A DNA stretch of 64,000 nt from positions 123,370 to 187,369 of the forward strand of contig NZ_JACAFP010000008.1 of NCBI RefSeq assembly GCF_015354505.1, in the 5' to 3' direction. Of the stretch, positions 8,992 through 16,484 are shown piece by piece. This DNA comes from Microbacterium sp. UFMG61. Lineage in GTDB: Bacteria; Actinomycetota; Actinomycetes; Actinomycetales; Microbacteriaceae. Made by a program: the position numbers and the translations under genes. Position 1 is the first letter of the stretch. The number at the start of each line of letters is the position of its first letter. A model generated the notes under the pieces. That model saw only the letters and a list, made by a program, of their open reading frames with translations. It searched no databases and was not told the origin of the DNA.

Positions 8992-9037
8992 GGCCCTCTC
9001 GAGTGGTTCTGTCCCCAACGGGCCGCTCGAGAGGGCC
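8992..9037. repeat. 12-bp perfect inverted repeat
   Basis: The arms GGCCCTCTCGAG (8992-9003) and CTCGAGAGGGCC (9026-9037) are exact reverse complements around a 22-nt loop containing 'TCCCCAACGGGCC'. No T-run follows on either strand. It could be a structured leader element or a regulator site; its proximity to the 9069-9098 hairpin suggests a shared role. Confidence 0.6.
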
Positions 9038-9068
9038 GCTGTCTGCACGGACTTCCAAACTTTTTTTG

Positions 9069-9098
9069 CCTTTTGTCCCCCAAATGGGGGACAAAAGG
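9069..9098. promoter_or_regulatory. perfect 13-bp hairpin/operator-like palindrome
   Basis: The arms CCTTTTGTCCCCC (9069-9081) and GGGGGACAAAAGG (9086-9098) pair perfectly around AAAT. A run of seven T (9061-9067) lies just upstream on the plus strand. It is not followed by T on either strand, so it is a poor intrinsic terminator. It sits about 13 bp before a possible -10 element (TACGCT, 9112-9117), which is where an activator or repressor of the cold-shock transcript would bind. Confidence 0.55.
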
Positions 9099-9361
9099 TC
9101 TGCGGAGGGGTTACGCTGGTATCTGACGCACCCTCCGGTCGTCTTCGGCCCTCATCGCTCCCCCCGCGGTGAGGGCCACACCATTTCTCGGGCCGTCCAC
9201 GATGTCGTGGTCGACGGCTCTGTATGACGCGAGATGACCTCTCATGCAACATTTGGGTTACGGGCTGACCTCGCCTCTTCCGCTCTGAGCGTGCTCCACT
9301 AGCGTGGGTCTCGTCGGTGCATCCTGCGTCGGCTTCTTTCCCGCAGCAGAACAGGCAGTAC

Positions 9362-9568
9362 ATGAGCACCCAGGGCACGGTCAAGTGGTTCAACTCGGAG
9401 AAGGGCTTCGGCTTCATCTCCCCCGACGACGGCGGCGCTGACGTCTTCGCGCACTATTCCGCCATCCAGTCATCCGGCTACCGGTCTCTCGAAGAGAACC
9501 AGCGAGTCGAGTTCGAGGTCGCGCAGGGCCCGAAGGGCCTGCAGGCTGAGAACATCCGCCCGGTCTGA
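9362..9568 (+). CDS. cold-shock protein, CspA family
   Basis: 68 aa from the ATG at 9362. A single cold-shock domain with nucleic-acid-binding RNP1 'KGFGFIS' and RNP2 'DVFAHYS', plus '[11 protein letters not shown]' at the start and '[11 protein letters not shown]' at the end. It binds single-stranded RNA/DNA in the cytoplasm and melts secondary structure. The length is typical of the family. The long, hairpin-rich upstream region is consistent with post-transcriptional control. A stem-loop follows the stop. Confidence 0.97.
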   Translation: MSTQGTVKWFNSEKGFGFISPDDGGADVFAHYSAIQSSGYRSLEENQRVEFEVAQGPKGLQAENIRPV

Positions 9569-9576
9569 CCGGGCGA

Positions 9577-9637
9577 GACAGGAACTCCCTGACCGGGTGG
9601 TCCGCCGTACGGCGCGACCCTCCGGCAGGGAGTTCTG
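9577..9637 (+). terminator. stem-loop terminator after csp
   Basis: ACAGGAACTCCCTG (9577-9590) pairs with CAGGGAGTTCTGT (9625-9637) with one bulged G and a ~34-nt loop. It starts 9 bases after the csp stop codon and ends in 'TTCTGTGT'. There is no long U tract, which is common for actinobacterial terminators. Confidence 0.55.
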
Positions 9638-9740
9638 TGTCTGGCGCCGGGTCACGGCGCCGTCGCGCGCACCGCGGCGCCGCCGCGCGCACCAGGTGGG
9701 GCGGAAGAATCCGTGATGGGCGGACGAACGGCGTGAGACT

Positions 9741-9776
9741 CTCCGCCCGACGCGGAGCTCTCCGCCCGACGCGGAG
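9741..9776. repeat. two tandem copies of a 17-bp imperfect palindrome
   Basis: CTCCGCCCGACGCGGAG occurs at 9741-9757 and again at 9760-9776, separated by CT. Its exact reverse complement occurs at 53719-53735, so this is a dispersed intergenic repeat. The ends CTCCGC/GCGGAG can pair to form a hairpin. It lies just past the 3' end of the HAD gene. Confidence 0.7.
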
Positions 9777-9792
9777 CGTGTGACGACGCGGC

Positions 9793-10458
9793 TCAGGTGA
9801 GCAGCAGCGTGCGCAGCTCGTCGACGGATGCTGCGTGGAATGCCGCCTGGGCACCCTCGTCCGGGTCGCTGAAGCCCCACTCGACGAAGATCACGGGCAC
9901 GTCGTTCGCGTTGCCGCCCTCGACGTCGTGGTGGCGGTCGCCGATGAGCACGGGGCGCGAGATGTCCGCACCGCGATCTGCCAGGCGGCGCAGCGCCTCG
10001 GCGACGATGTCGGTCTTCGACGCGAGCGTGGATTCGTCGGGGGTGGCCCCGACCGTCGTGAGGAAGAACGGGCGCAGCTCGAAGTGGTCGACGAGGGCGT
10101 CGACCTGGATCTCGGGCTTCGAGCTCGCGGTGGCCTGCGGAACTCCGGCCGCATGCAGGTCGCGGATGATCTCGGCGACGCCCGGATAGGTCTTGACGTC
10201 GGTCGTGTAGCCGTCGGCCTTGCCGAGGGTGCGGTAGAACGACACGGCTTCGGCTGCCTGCTCGGGGGTCATGCCCGCCTGAGCCTGGAAGGACTGGAAC
10301 ATCGGCGGGCCGATCCAGTGCACCAGCTCTTCGCGCGTGGGGGCCGGGTGGCCGAAGTGGGTGAGAGCGACGTTCAGCCGGCGGAGGATGCCGACCGAGG
10401 CGTCGACGATCGTGCCGTCGACGTCCCACAGCACGCAGGAATAGGGGGAAGAAGCCAT
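9793..10458 (-). CDS. HAD-superfamily hydrolase, phosphoglycolate phosphatase-like
   Basis: 221 aa from the ATG at 10458 (GGAAG just upstream). HAD motif I is D11-V-D13-G-T, motif II lies in 'QATASSKP', and motif IV is 'LIGDRHHDVEGG' with the Mg2+-binding Asp. A helical cap lies between motifs I and II. The layout matches Gph/PpaX-type phosphatases acting on small phosphorylated metabolites. 'SSKPE' and 'GDRHHDVEGG' resemble the group annotated as 5'-nucleotidase or phosphoglycolate phosphatase; the substrate cannot be chosen from sequence. It is transcribed away from the cold-shock gene and lies 81 bp from the end of nucS, so the two could be co-transcribed. Confidence 0.9.
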   Translation of the reverse strand: MASSPYSCVLWDVDGTIVDASVGILRRLNVALTHFGHPAPTREELVHWIGPPMFQSFQAQAGMTPEQAAEAVSFYRTLGKADGYTTDVKTYPGVAEIIRDLHAAGVPQATASSKPEIQVDALVDHFELRPFFLTTVGATPDESTLASKTDIVAEALRRLADRGADISRPVLIGDRHHDVEGGNANDVPVIFVEWGFSDPDEGAQAAFHAASVDELRTLLLT

Positions 10459-10539
10459 GTCTTCCAGCCTATGGTCTGCGCGGGAACCCTCGGACGACCG
10501 TGAACATGTGTGCACGCACGCTGCCGAGGGTGCGCGGCC

Positions 10540-11235
10540 TCAGAAGAGGCGCGGGATGCCGGACTCGATGCCCTTCATGTCGTCGTAATCGAGCACGAGG
10601 CAGCGGATGCCGCGGTCCTCGGCGAGCACGCGGGCCTGAGGCTTGATCTCCTGCGCGGCGAACACTCCCCGCACCGGGGCGAGGTGCGGGTCGCGGCCGA
10701 GGAGCTCGAGGTATCGCGTCAGCTGCTCGACGCCGTCGATGTCGCCGCGGCGCTTGATCTCGACGGCGATCGCTGCACCGTCGGCATCGCGCACGAGCAG
10801 ATCGACGGGACCGATCGCCGTCGGGTACTCGCGGCGCACGAGCGTCGCCCCTTCGGCGACGCGGTCGACCTGCTCGGCGAGCAGACGCTGCAGGTCGGCC
10901 TCGACGCCGTCCTTCTGCAGGCCGGGGTCGATGCCGAGGTCGTGTTTCGTGTCGTGGATGATCTCGTAGATCTGCACGCGCAGCGCATCGCCGGTCTTCT
11001 TGTGAGTGACGCGCCACACCTCGGTGACACCCGCGATCGACTCCTCTTCACCGGGCTCCTCGGTCGAGAGCGAGCACGGCGGGCTCATCCAGTTCAGCGG
11101 CTTGTAGCTGCCGCCGTCGGAGTGCACGAGCAGACTCCCGTCGCCCTTGTGCACGAGAAGACGTGTGGCGAGCGGAAGGTGGGCATTGAGCCGACCCGTG
11201 TAATTCACGGAGCAGCGGGCGATGACGAGACGCAC
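10540..11235 (-). CDS. nucS: endonuclease NucS (EndoMS), non-canonical mismatch repair
   Basis: 231 aa with the characteristic start '[16 protein letters not shown]'. NucS replaces MutS/MutL in most actinobacteria: it cuts both strands at G-T, G-G and T-T mismatches and works with the beta clamp. The N-terminal beta domain (~1-100) contacts DNA. The C-terminal RecB-like nuclease has D145 ('GPVDLL') and E159-x-K161 ('VEIKRR'), and the protein ends '...PRLF', compatible with a clamp-binding tail. Presence of this gene supports an actinobacterial host. Confidence 0.96.
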   Translation of the reverse strand: MRLVIARCSVNYTGRLNAHLPLATRLLVHKGDGSLLVHSDGGSYKPLNWMSPPCSLSTEEPGEEESIAGVTEVWRVTHKKTGDALRVQIYEIIHDTKHDLGIDPGLQKDGVEADLQRLLAEQVDRVAEGATLVRREYPTAIGPVDLLVRDADGAAIAVEIKRRGDIDGVEQLTRYLELLGRDPHLAPVRGVFAAQEIKPQARVLAEDRGIRCLVLDYDDMKGIESGIPRLF

Positions 11236-11382
11236 CCGACGAGCCTACTTCGTCGGGCGGAGTGCTTCTGCGGCGGTGGGTGTCGTTGCCGGTGTTTCCA
11301 CATACGCCGGGCTGCTGTCTTTCCGCGCGATCATGCGGAACTGGATCCTGACATTCTGGGCGGGCCGGCGAAGAATGAGGAG

Positions 11383-11895
11383 ATGACCGTTTCGATCGAA
11401 CTGGTGACGATGATCGTGACTGTCGCGTCGACACTGCTGGGGCTGGCGTCGGGATTCGGGTGGGTGATCAGTCGCATGGACGCCAGGTTCACGGGTTTCG
11501 AGCAGCGGATGGATGCGCGGTTCGAGAAGGCTGAGCAGCGAGTGGATGCGCGGTTCGAGAGGGCTGAGCAGCGGATGGATGCACGGTTCGCGGGTTTCGA
11601 GCAGCGGATGGATGCACGGTTCGCGGGTTTCGAGCAGCGGGTAGATGCGCGGTTTGAGGGGGCCGAGCAGCGGATGGATGCGCGGTTCGAGAAGGCTGAG
11701 CAGCGAGTGGATGCGCGGTTCGAGAGGGCTGAGCAGCGGGCGGATGCGGGGTTCGAGAGGGCTGAGGAGCGGATGGATGCGCGGTTCGACCGCGTGGAGG
11801 CGGACATCGCTGAGGTCAAGGCCGACATCGGCGAGGTGAAGGTCGCCGTCGCGCGACTCGAGGGCCCGGCACAACGCCTTCTCGTCGCGCGGTGA
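11383..11895 (+). CDS. membrane-anchored hendecad-repeat coiled-coil protein
   Basis: 170 aa from the ATG at 11383; the frame is open further upstream but without repeat-family or membrane character. Residues ~5-29 form a transmembrane anchor. Residues 32-141 are ten consecutive 11-residue units of the form M/V-D-A-R-F-x-x-x-E-Q-R, followed by 'DIAEVKADIGEVKVAVARLE'. Eleven-residue repeats make a right-handed or straight coiled coil, so the product should be a rod projecting from the membrane. At DNA level units 2-3 and 7-8 are identical, as are units 4 and 5, showing recent expansion. The function is unknown. The start codon is close to its GAGGAG sequence, so the precise start is uncertain. 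Confidence 0.75.
   Translation: MTVSIELVTMIVTVASTLLGLASGFGWVISRMDARFTGFEQRMDARFEKAEQRVDARFERAEQRMDARFAGFEQRMDARFAGFEQRVDARFEGAEQRMDARFEKAEQRVDARFERAEQRADAGFERAEERMDARFDRVEADIAEVKADIGEVKVAVARLEGPAQRLLVAR
11476..11805 (+). repeat. 33-bp in-frame tandem repeat, 10 units
   Basis: Each unit begins ATGGATGCGCGGTTC or a close variant. A 66-bp block (11509-11574) recurs exactly at 11674-11739, and two adjacent 33-bp units (11575-11640) are identical. Units are contiguous with no spacers and keep frame, so copy number can vary without disrupting the protein. Confidence 0.9.
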
Positions 11896-11987
11896 CCATC
11901 GTCGACGAGGGCCACCCGCGCGCCTGGAACTCCCCGAGATCCGTGGTGGGATCGAGGGATGGGCACCCGGGTGACGACGTCTGGCTC

Positions 11988-13238
11988 TCAGTTCCGCGTC
12001 GTCGCGGGCGCGGGCTGCTCCGACATCTCGTCCGCGCGGAGCGGTCGGGCGGCACCAGAGAAGAGGCCCGACAGCACGACCAAGCCGACCAGGATGTAGA
12101 GCGTGTTGAGCAGCCCGATGTGCTCGCTGATGAAGCCGAGCACGGGAGGGCCGCCGAGGAACGAGATGTACCCGATGGTCGCCGCTGCGCTCACGCGCGC
12201 GGCCGCCTTGGCCGGGTCGTCGGCCGCAGCCGACATGCCGAGCGGGAAGCCGAGCGAGGCGCCGATGCCCCACAGCGCCGCACCGGCGAAGACCAGCGGC
12301 AGGCTCGGCGCGAGGATGAACAGCAGGATGCCGGATGCCGCGGCGACGGCGAGAACCCGCAGCACCGCCACGCGTCCGAAGCGGTCGACGAGAGGTCCGC
12401 CGAAGATTCGGACGGCCGTCATCGCGACCGAGAACGTGGCGAGCGCGGCGGCGCCGAGTGCGGTGCCGCCGCCGTGATCCTCGGCGACACCCAGGGCGAG
12501 CCAGTCGTTGGCCCCGCCCTCGGCGAAAGACATGCCGAGCATCACCACGCCGATCGCGTAGGTGCGCGGCTCTCGCCAGGCAGACAGCGCGACGTGCATC
12601 CGCTCGCGCCAGTGCGGCTTCTCGCCGTCTTCTGCGTTCGGGTCCAGCACCTCTTCGCGTCGAGGCACGTTGGCGATGCTGACCACGCCGATCGCGGCGA
12701 TCAGCACCGCGATGACGAGAGTGTGGGTGAAGACGTCGATCTGCAGCTGGGCTGCGAGGGCGCCGAGGCCTGCGCCGATGACGGTGCCGAAGCTGAAGAA
12801 GGCGTGGAAGAGCGGCAGGATCGTCTTGCCGGAATGCTGCTCGATGGCGGTGGCCTCGACGTTCATCATCACGTCGACGCAGCCGTTGCCGAGTCCGAAC
12901 AGCACGAGGCCGATCAGCACGACCGCGTACGAGCCGAGCACATTGGCGCCGATGCCGATCAGGGCCACGCCCGAGGCGAAAGTGAAGATCGACACCATCA
13001 TGCCGAGGCGTGCGCCGGTGCGCGCCATGATCGCGGGGCTGGTCGAGATGCCGATGATCGAGGCGATGCCGGCGCCGAGCAGCAGCATGCCGACCTGGGC
13101 CTTGTCGATGTCGAGCGCGAGCTTGATCGACGGTACGCGAGACGCCCAGGTCGCGATCGACAGGCCGCTGGCGAGGAAGATCGCGAAGATCGCGGTGCGC
13201 CAGCGGACGTACTGCGAACGAGTGAGGGCGGTGTGCAT
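11988..13238 (-). CDS. MFS transporter, YbjJ-like
   Basis: 416 aa from the ATG at 13238, about 12 hydrophobic segments. Early 'FLASGLSIATWASRVPSIK' and 'QVGMLLLGAGIASI' with a later 'GGPLVDRFGRVAVLR' loop fit the group of major facilitator proteins related to E. coli YbjJ and fucose/sugar permeases. It is divergent from the LacI regulator at 13298, and a 14-bp palindrome lies between the two starts, so it is probably the main target of that regulator. Substrate unknown; a sugar or related small molecule is a reasonable guess from the LacI pairing. Confidence 0.88.
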   Translation of the reverse strand: MHTALTRSQYVRWRTAIFAIFLASGLSIATWASRVPSIKLALDIDKAQVGMLLLGAGIASIIGISTSPAIMARTGARLGMMVSIFTFASGVALIGIGANVLGSYAVVLIGLVLFGLGNGCVDVMMNVEATAIEQHSGKTILPLFHAFFSFGTVIGAGLGALAAQLQIDVFTHTLVIAVLIAAIGVVSIANVPRREEVLDPNAEDGEKPHWRERMHVALSAWREPRTYAIGVVMLGMSFAEGGANDWLALGVAEDHGGGTALGAAALATFSVAMTAVRIFGGPLVDRFGRVAVLRVLAVAAASGILLFILAPSLPLVFAGAALWGIGASLGFPLGMSAAADDPAKAAARVSAAATIGYISFLGGPPVLGFISEHIGLLNTLYILVGLVVLSGLFSGAARPLRADEMSEQPAPATTRN

Positions 13239-13251
13239 GACGGAGAGTCTA

Positions 13252-13265
13252 TCGAATCGATTCGA
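13252..13265. promoter_or_regulatory. LacI-type operator in the divergent MFS/LacI promoter
   Basis: TCGAATCGATTCGA is a perfect 14-bp palindrome with a central CG, the usual form of LacI-family operators. It lies 13 bp before the MFS start codon and overlaps the possible -35 (TTCGAC, 13261-13266) of the lacI gene. The possible -10 (TATCCT, 13286-13291) ends six bases before the ATG at 13298, so the regulator may be made from a leaderless message. Confidence 0.65.
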
Positions 13266-13297
13266 CTCGACGAAAGCCCGGAGGCTATCCTCAAAGT

Positions 13298-14359
13298 ATG
13301 ACCAGTCAAGACGCCCCGCGTCGCGCGACGATCGCCGATGTCGCGCGCACCGCGGGAGTCGCCACCTCCACCGCATCCGTCGTGTTCAGTGGAAAGGCCA
13401 AGGTGGCGCCGGCCACCCGCGAGCGGGTGCTGGCCGCGGCTGCCGAGCTCGGCTACGCCGGTCCTGACCCTCGGGCCGCTTCGCTGCGGCGTGGACGGAG
13501 CGGCATCGTCGCGGTCGTGCTCGAGGGGCATCTGCGCACGGCGTTCCTCGACCCCGTGAGCACCGCGCTGATGGACGGCCTCACCGACGGGCTGGCGGAC
13601 CTCAGCGCCGGCATCCTGTTGATGCGCGACGAGCCCGGCGACGACGGAACCTCACTCGTGAACGCGCCGGTCGACGCGGTCGTGCTGATCGGATGCTCGG
13701 GCCGCACCCGCGCATCGCTCGACATCGTGCGCGGACGCGGTCTTCCGGTCGTCGTGATCGAGGGCGACGCGGGCGAGGGAATTCCGCGCGTCACTCTCGA
13801 CAACGCCGACGCGTCGGCCGACGTCGCGCGGCATGTCCGCGATCTCGGCCATCACGACGTCGTGCTCGTCACCCTCCCGCTCGACAACGATCGCGAACGG
13901 GGGGTCGTCACGCCCGAACGGCTCGCTTCGGCGACGATCGACGTCACGATCGACCGACTCTCGGGCATGCGGGAGATCTTCCCCGATGCGCCGGCGGTGT
14001 CGGCATCCGGCAGTTTCATCGACGAGGGGCTGGCCGTCGGGCGCCTCTTGCTGGCCGATGAGTCGTCGCGCCCCACGGCGATCCTCGCGCAGAGCGACCT
14101 GCTGGCGGTCGGGGTCATCCGTGCCGCGGAGGAGCTCGGTCTGCGGGTGCCCGAGGACCTCTCGGTGGCGGGCTTCGACGGGGTCGACGTCGACGGACTC
14201 GGAGGGCTCGTGCTGACCACCAGCGTGCAGCCGGCGGTCGAGAAGGGGCGTGCAGCCGGAGAGCAGGTCGCACGGATGCTGCGCGGCGAAGACGCGGTGA
14301 CCCTGCACCTGACCTGCCGCTTCCGGCAGGGCACGACGACCGCGCCGCCCTCGCGCTGA
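13298..14359 (+). CDS. LacI family transcriptional regulator
   Basis: 353 aa. N-terminal HTH ~9-30 ('TIADVARTAGVATSTASVVF') with the hinge-like 'ERVLAAAAELGY', followed by a periplasmic-binding-protein-like sensor domain (~65-340) including 'PEDLSVAGFDGVDVDG'. It is divergent from an MFS gene and probably represses it and itself through the palindrome at 13252-13265. No good ribosome-binding site sits at the right distance, which agrees with leaderless translation. The effector sugar is not identifiable. Confidence 0.93.
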   Translation: MTSQDAPRRATIADVARTAGVATSTASVVFSGKAKVAPATRERVLAAAAELGYAGPDPRAASLRRGRSGIVAVVLEGHLRTAFLDPVSTALMDGLTDGLADLSAGILLMRDEPGDDGTSLVNAPVDAVVLIGCSGRTRASLDIVRGRGLPVVVIEGDAGEGIPRVTLDNADASADVARHVRDLGHHDVVLVTLPLDNDRERGVVTPERLASATIDVTIDRLSGMREIFPDAPAVSASGSFIDEGLAVGRLLLADESSRPTAILAQSDLLAVGVIRAAEELGLRVPEDLSVAGFDGVDVDGLGGLVLTTSVQPAVEKGRAAGEQVARMLRGEDAVTLHLTCRFRQGTTTAPPSR

Positions 14360-14367
14360 CCCCGCAG

Positions 14368-14457
14368 TCGCCTATTCGGGAGCCGCCTATTCGGGAGTGC
14401 GCCGTTCAGGAGTGCGCGGGTCAGGAATGCGCGGTTCAGGAGTGGGCTGTTCAGGAG
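14368..14457. repeat. six 15-bp tandem repeats between convergent genes
   Basis: Units of the form TGCGCGGTTCAGGAG repeat six times with a few changes (14368-14382, 14383-14397, 14398-14412, 14413-14427, 14428-14442, 14443-14457). The last unit contains the stop codon of the minus-strand membrane protein gene, so the array starts exactly at that gene's end. It looks like a small minisatellite. Confidence 0.75.
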
Positions 14458-15953
14458 TGCGCCGGTCCGATCGGCAGCGACGCATCGCCGAAGTCGACGA
14501 TCGTGTAGCGACCGCAGTCGATCCTGCGTTCCGGATCCGCCTGCACGGGCAGCTCCCACGGCACGGTCTGCGAGTCCTCGATGAGGAACGACGCCGTCGC
14601 ATCGGGGGCGAAGTCCGCGCGGTCGACGAGCCAGGCATAGCCGTCGAGACGGTGGTCGACCTGCACGAGTCGTGACGGATCGGCCAGGTGCAGCTTCGGC
14701 AGACGCACCGTCCAGAACTGCCCGGCGCCGGTGCGGCCCGACGCATCGACCCAGTCGGTGACGCAGGCGAGGTCGTCGTCGGGTCTGTGCGCTGCCTCAG
14801 CGAGCCGCGGGATGCTCACGCTGCCGCCGATCAGCAGCAGAGCGGCGATGATGGCTGCGGCCGCGCGGGTTCGTGAACGGCTGAAGGCCAGAGGCCGTGG
14901 CGCGGCGACCAGCGCCAGCACAGGAGTGAACGCGGTCGGCTGCAGGTAGCGGGCGGCGTGCGTGCCGAGGGCGATCGCGCCCGCGACGACCAGCACCGGC
15001 ACGATCCAGGCGGATGTCGCGACCAGCCTTTCACCGGCATCCGTCGCTCGTCGACTCCTGATCACCGCGACGGTCAGGAGCGCTGCCGAGATGACGGCCG
15101 CCAGTGCGCCCGGCGGAGTCTGCAGGCGCGCAATGAACAGCTCACCGTAGAAGGTGAGCGACTCGAGCCATCGTGAGGGATCCGCGTAGCCCGCGCCGGT
15201 GTTCGCGATCCATGCCGAGAACGGAATACGCGCAAGAAGGCCCAGCGCGCTCCCGCCCACCAGGACGGCGAGCATGCCGACGAGCCGCTCGCGCTGCGGT
15301 GCGCGCGAGGCCGAGATCGCGAGGAGCACACCGAGCGGAGCGGTCGCCCACGCCAGGTATAGCGGATTCGAGAGCGTCGACAGCATGGCGACGACACCGA
15401 GGGCGACCGCGAGCGCGACGGAGAACCGCGGTGCATCGAGCATCCTTCGCATGAGTCCGATCGTGAGTACGACTGCGACCACGGTCGCCGCGTAGTACGT
15501 GGTCGTCAGCTGCAGCGAGGCGAGCTCGAGGGCATCGCGTGACGGCGAGGACTCCGTCATCGCGAGTGCGCCGAAGGCGGTGAGGGCGATGAGTGACCAC
15601 AGGATCGGCGCCCTGCCCGCGCGGGCGCGCCCGGCGACGAGCCGGATCGCTCCGTAGAGTGCCAGCAGGTTGAGCACGGCGCTGACCGCGAGCAGGGCAT
15701 CGACGTCGAGGGGCAGGAGCGCCCGAAGGGCCACGAACACCGCGATTTCGGGAAGGAAGAGCACGCTCGACATCGCCCAGTCGAGCGGATCGCCGGCGAG
15801 TATCGAGCGCGAGAGCAGCGCGACGATGAGAGAGTCGCCGTCGTCGAACAGCATCCCGGAGCGGGTGGACGACGCGATCGCGCCGGCGACGATCAGAGCG
15901 ATCGCAGCGGCGAGCAGCCAGCCGACCAGCTCTCGCACCCACCCCCGTGTCAC
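14451..15953 (-). CDS. polytopic membrane protein, GT-C glycosyltransferase-like topology
   Basis: 500 aa with about 11 hydrophobic segments (first at ~10-28) and a C-terminal soluble tail of ~120 residues containing 'DDDLACVTDWVDASGRTGAG'. The pattern of an early acidic external loop ('LFDDGDS', ~35-41), many membrane spans and a terminal soluble domain resembles GT-C lipid-linked sugar transferases, but no diagnostic motif allows a firm assignment. Alternatively it is an uncharacterised actinobacterial membrane protein. Its stop codon is inside the 15-bp tandem repeat array. Confidence 0.7.
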   Translation of the reverse strand: MTRGWVRELVGWLLAAAIALIVAGAIASSTRSGMLFDDGDSLIVALLSRSILAGDPLDWAMSSVLFLPEIAVFVALRALLPLDVDALLAVSAVLNLLALYGAIRLVAGRARAGRAPILWSLIALTAFGALAMTESSPSRDALELASLQLTTTYYAATVVAVVLTIGLMRRMLDAPRFSVALAVALGVVAMLSTLSNPLYLAWATAPLGVLLAISASRAPQRERLVGMLAVLVGGSALGLLARIPFSAWIANTGAGYADPSRWLESLTFYGELFIARLQTPPGALAAVISAALLTVAVIRSRRATDAGERLVATSAWIVPVLVVAGAIALGTHAARYLQPTAFTPVLALVAAPRPLAFSRSRTRAAAAIIAALLLIGGSVSIPRLAEAAHRPDDDLACVTDWVDASGRTGAGQFWTVRLPKLHLADPSRLVQVDHRLDGYAWLVDRADFAPDATASFLIEDSQTVPWELPVQADPERRIDCGRYTIVDFGDASLPIGPAHS

Positions 15954-15976
15954 GGCCCTACTCTGCCATCCCCCTG

Positions 15977-16037
15977 TTTCGAATCGCTCACTTTGCAGAT
16001 CTCAGAGCCCGATATCTGCAAAGTGAGCGATTCGAAA
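15977..16037 (-). terminator. 24-bp perfect inverted repeat after the mutarotase gene
   Basis: The arms 15977-16000 (beginning TTTCGAATCGCTCAC) and 16014-16037 (ending GTGAGCGATTCGAAA) are exact reverse complements with a 13-nt loop. It starts 12 bases after the mutarotase stop on the minus strand. The stem is unusually long and AT-richer than its surroundings. It probably ends transcription of the mutarotase gene; it could also be a member of a repetitive palindrome family. Confidence 0.65.
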
Positions 16038-16049
16038 GAAGGGGGGAGG

Positions 16050-16376
16050 TCAGGACGTCTGCGTCCGAAGGTCCCAGATCTGCTCGAGCGGCGCGGTGCC
16101 CTCGGCGCCGTCCGCATTGCGGAAGATCTCGACGAACTGACCGATCTCGGCCTGCCAGGCGTGGTCGGCCGGGTCATCCTGCAGCGCGGCGACGGCGGCA
16201 TCCCAGTCATCGCAGTCGACGAGGTGGAAGAGGCGGTGACCGGATCTCCAGATCGTCCAGTCATGGATGCCGACGCGCGCGAAGCTCGCGGCGAGAGCAT
16301 CCGGGATGCGCGCGTGATTCGTGCGGTAGTCGTCGACCGCGCCCTCGCGGATTTCGGAATGGAGAGCGATGCGCAT
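16050..16376 (-). CDS. L-rhamnose/L-fucose mutarotase family protein (DUF718, COG3254)
   Basis: 108 aa, the usual length of the RhaM/DUF718 family, a dimeric alpha+beta barrel that interconverts sugar anomers. Conserved features seen are 'MRIALHSEIREG' at the start, 'YRTNHARIPDAL', 'GIHDWTIWRSGHRLFHLVDCDD' and a closing 'LEQIWDL'. It is divergent from the alpha-L-fucosidase and shares its regulatory region, so L-fucose (released by the fucosidase) rather than L-rhamnose is the likely substrate here; that choice is inferred from context. Confidence 0.88.
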   Translation of the reverse strand: MRIALHSEIREGAVDDYRTNHARIPDALAASFARVGIHDWTIWRSGHRLFHLVDCDDWDAAVAALQDDPADHAWQAEIGQFVEIFRNADGAEGTAPLEQIWDLRTQTS

Positions 16377-16448
16377 GGATGCCTTTCGTCTGCGTCGACC
16401 GGATCACCCCATCTTCACACCCTTGTGATCGCGACCCTCGATCAAGTA

Positions 16449-16458
16449 TCCTATAGGA
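16449..16458. promoter_or_regulatory. GntR-type operator in the divergent mutarotase/fucosidase promoter
   Basis: TCCTATAGGA is a perfect palindrome inside AGTATCCTATAGGAAAT, matching the ATCCTATAGGAT form bound by many FadR-type GntR regulators. It lies 26 bp before the fucosidase ATG and 72 bp before the divergent mutarotase ATG. The GntR protein at the end of the same cluster (23194) is the natural candidate. Confidence 0.65.
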
Positions 16459-16484
16459 AATCTTGAACTCAAAGGAGAGGCTCA

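Larger units (their letters stand above)
8804..9361. other. 558-bp non-coding region rich in inverted repeats, upstream of the cold-shock gene
   Basis: No convincing gene is visible here. It holds two strong inverted repeats (8992-9037 and 9069-9098, listed separately), two copies of GTGCATGC about 75 bp apart, and possible promoter elements for the downstream csp gene: TACGCT at 9112-9117, just after the second hairpin, and TAGCGT near 9300. If transcription starts at the first, the csp message would carry a 5' leader of roughly 240 nt, as many cold-shock mRNAs do. Short open frames on either strand lack ribosome-binding sites and typical codon use. Confidence 0.5.

Noticed and set aside
9069..9098. 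Intrinsic terminator at the 30-nt hairpin
   Set aside because: The T-run is on the wrong side for a plus-strand terminator, becomes A on the minus strand, and no gene end is nearby.
11476..11805. Regular 33-bp repeats that look like a CRISPR array
   Set aside because: Units are contiguous without spacers, stay in frame and encode a coiled coil. There are no cas genes.
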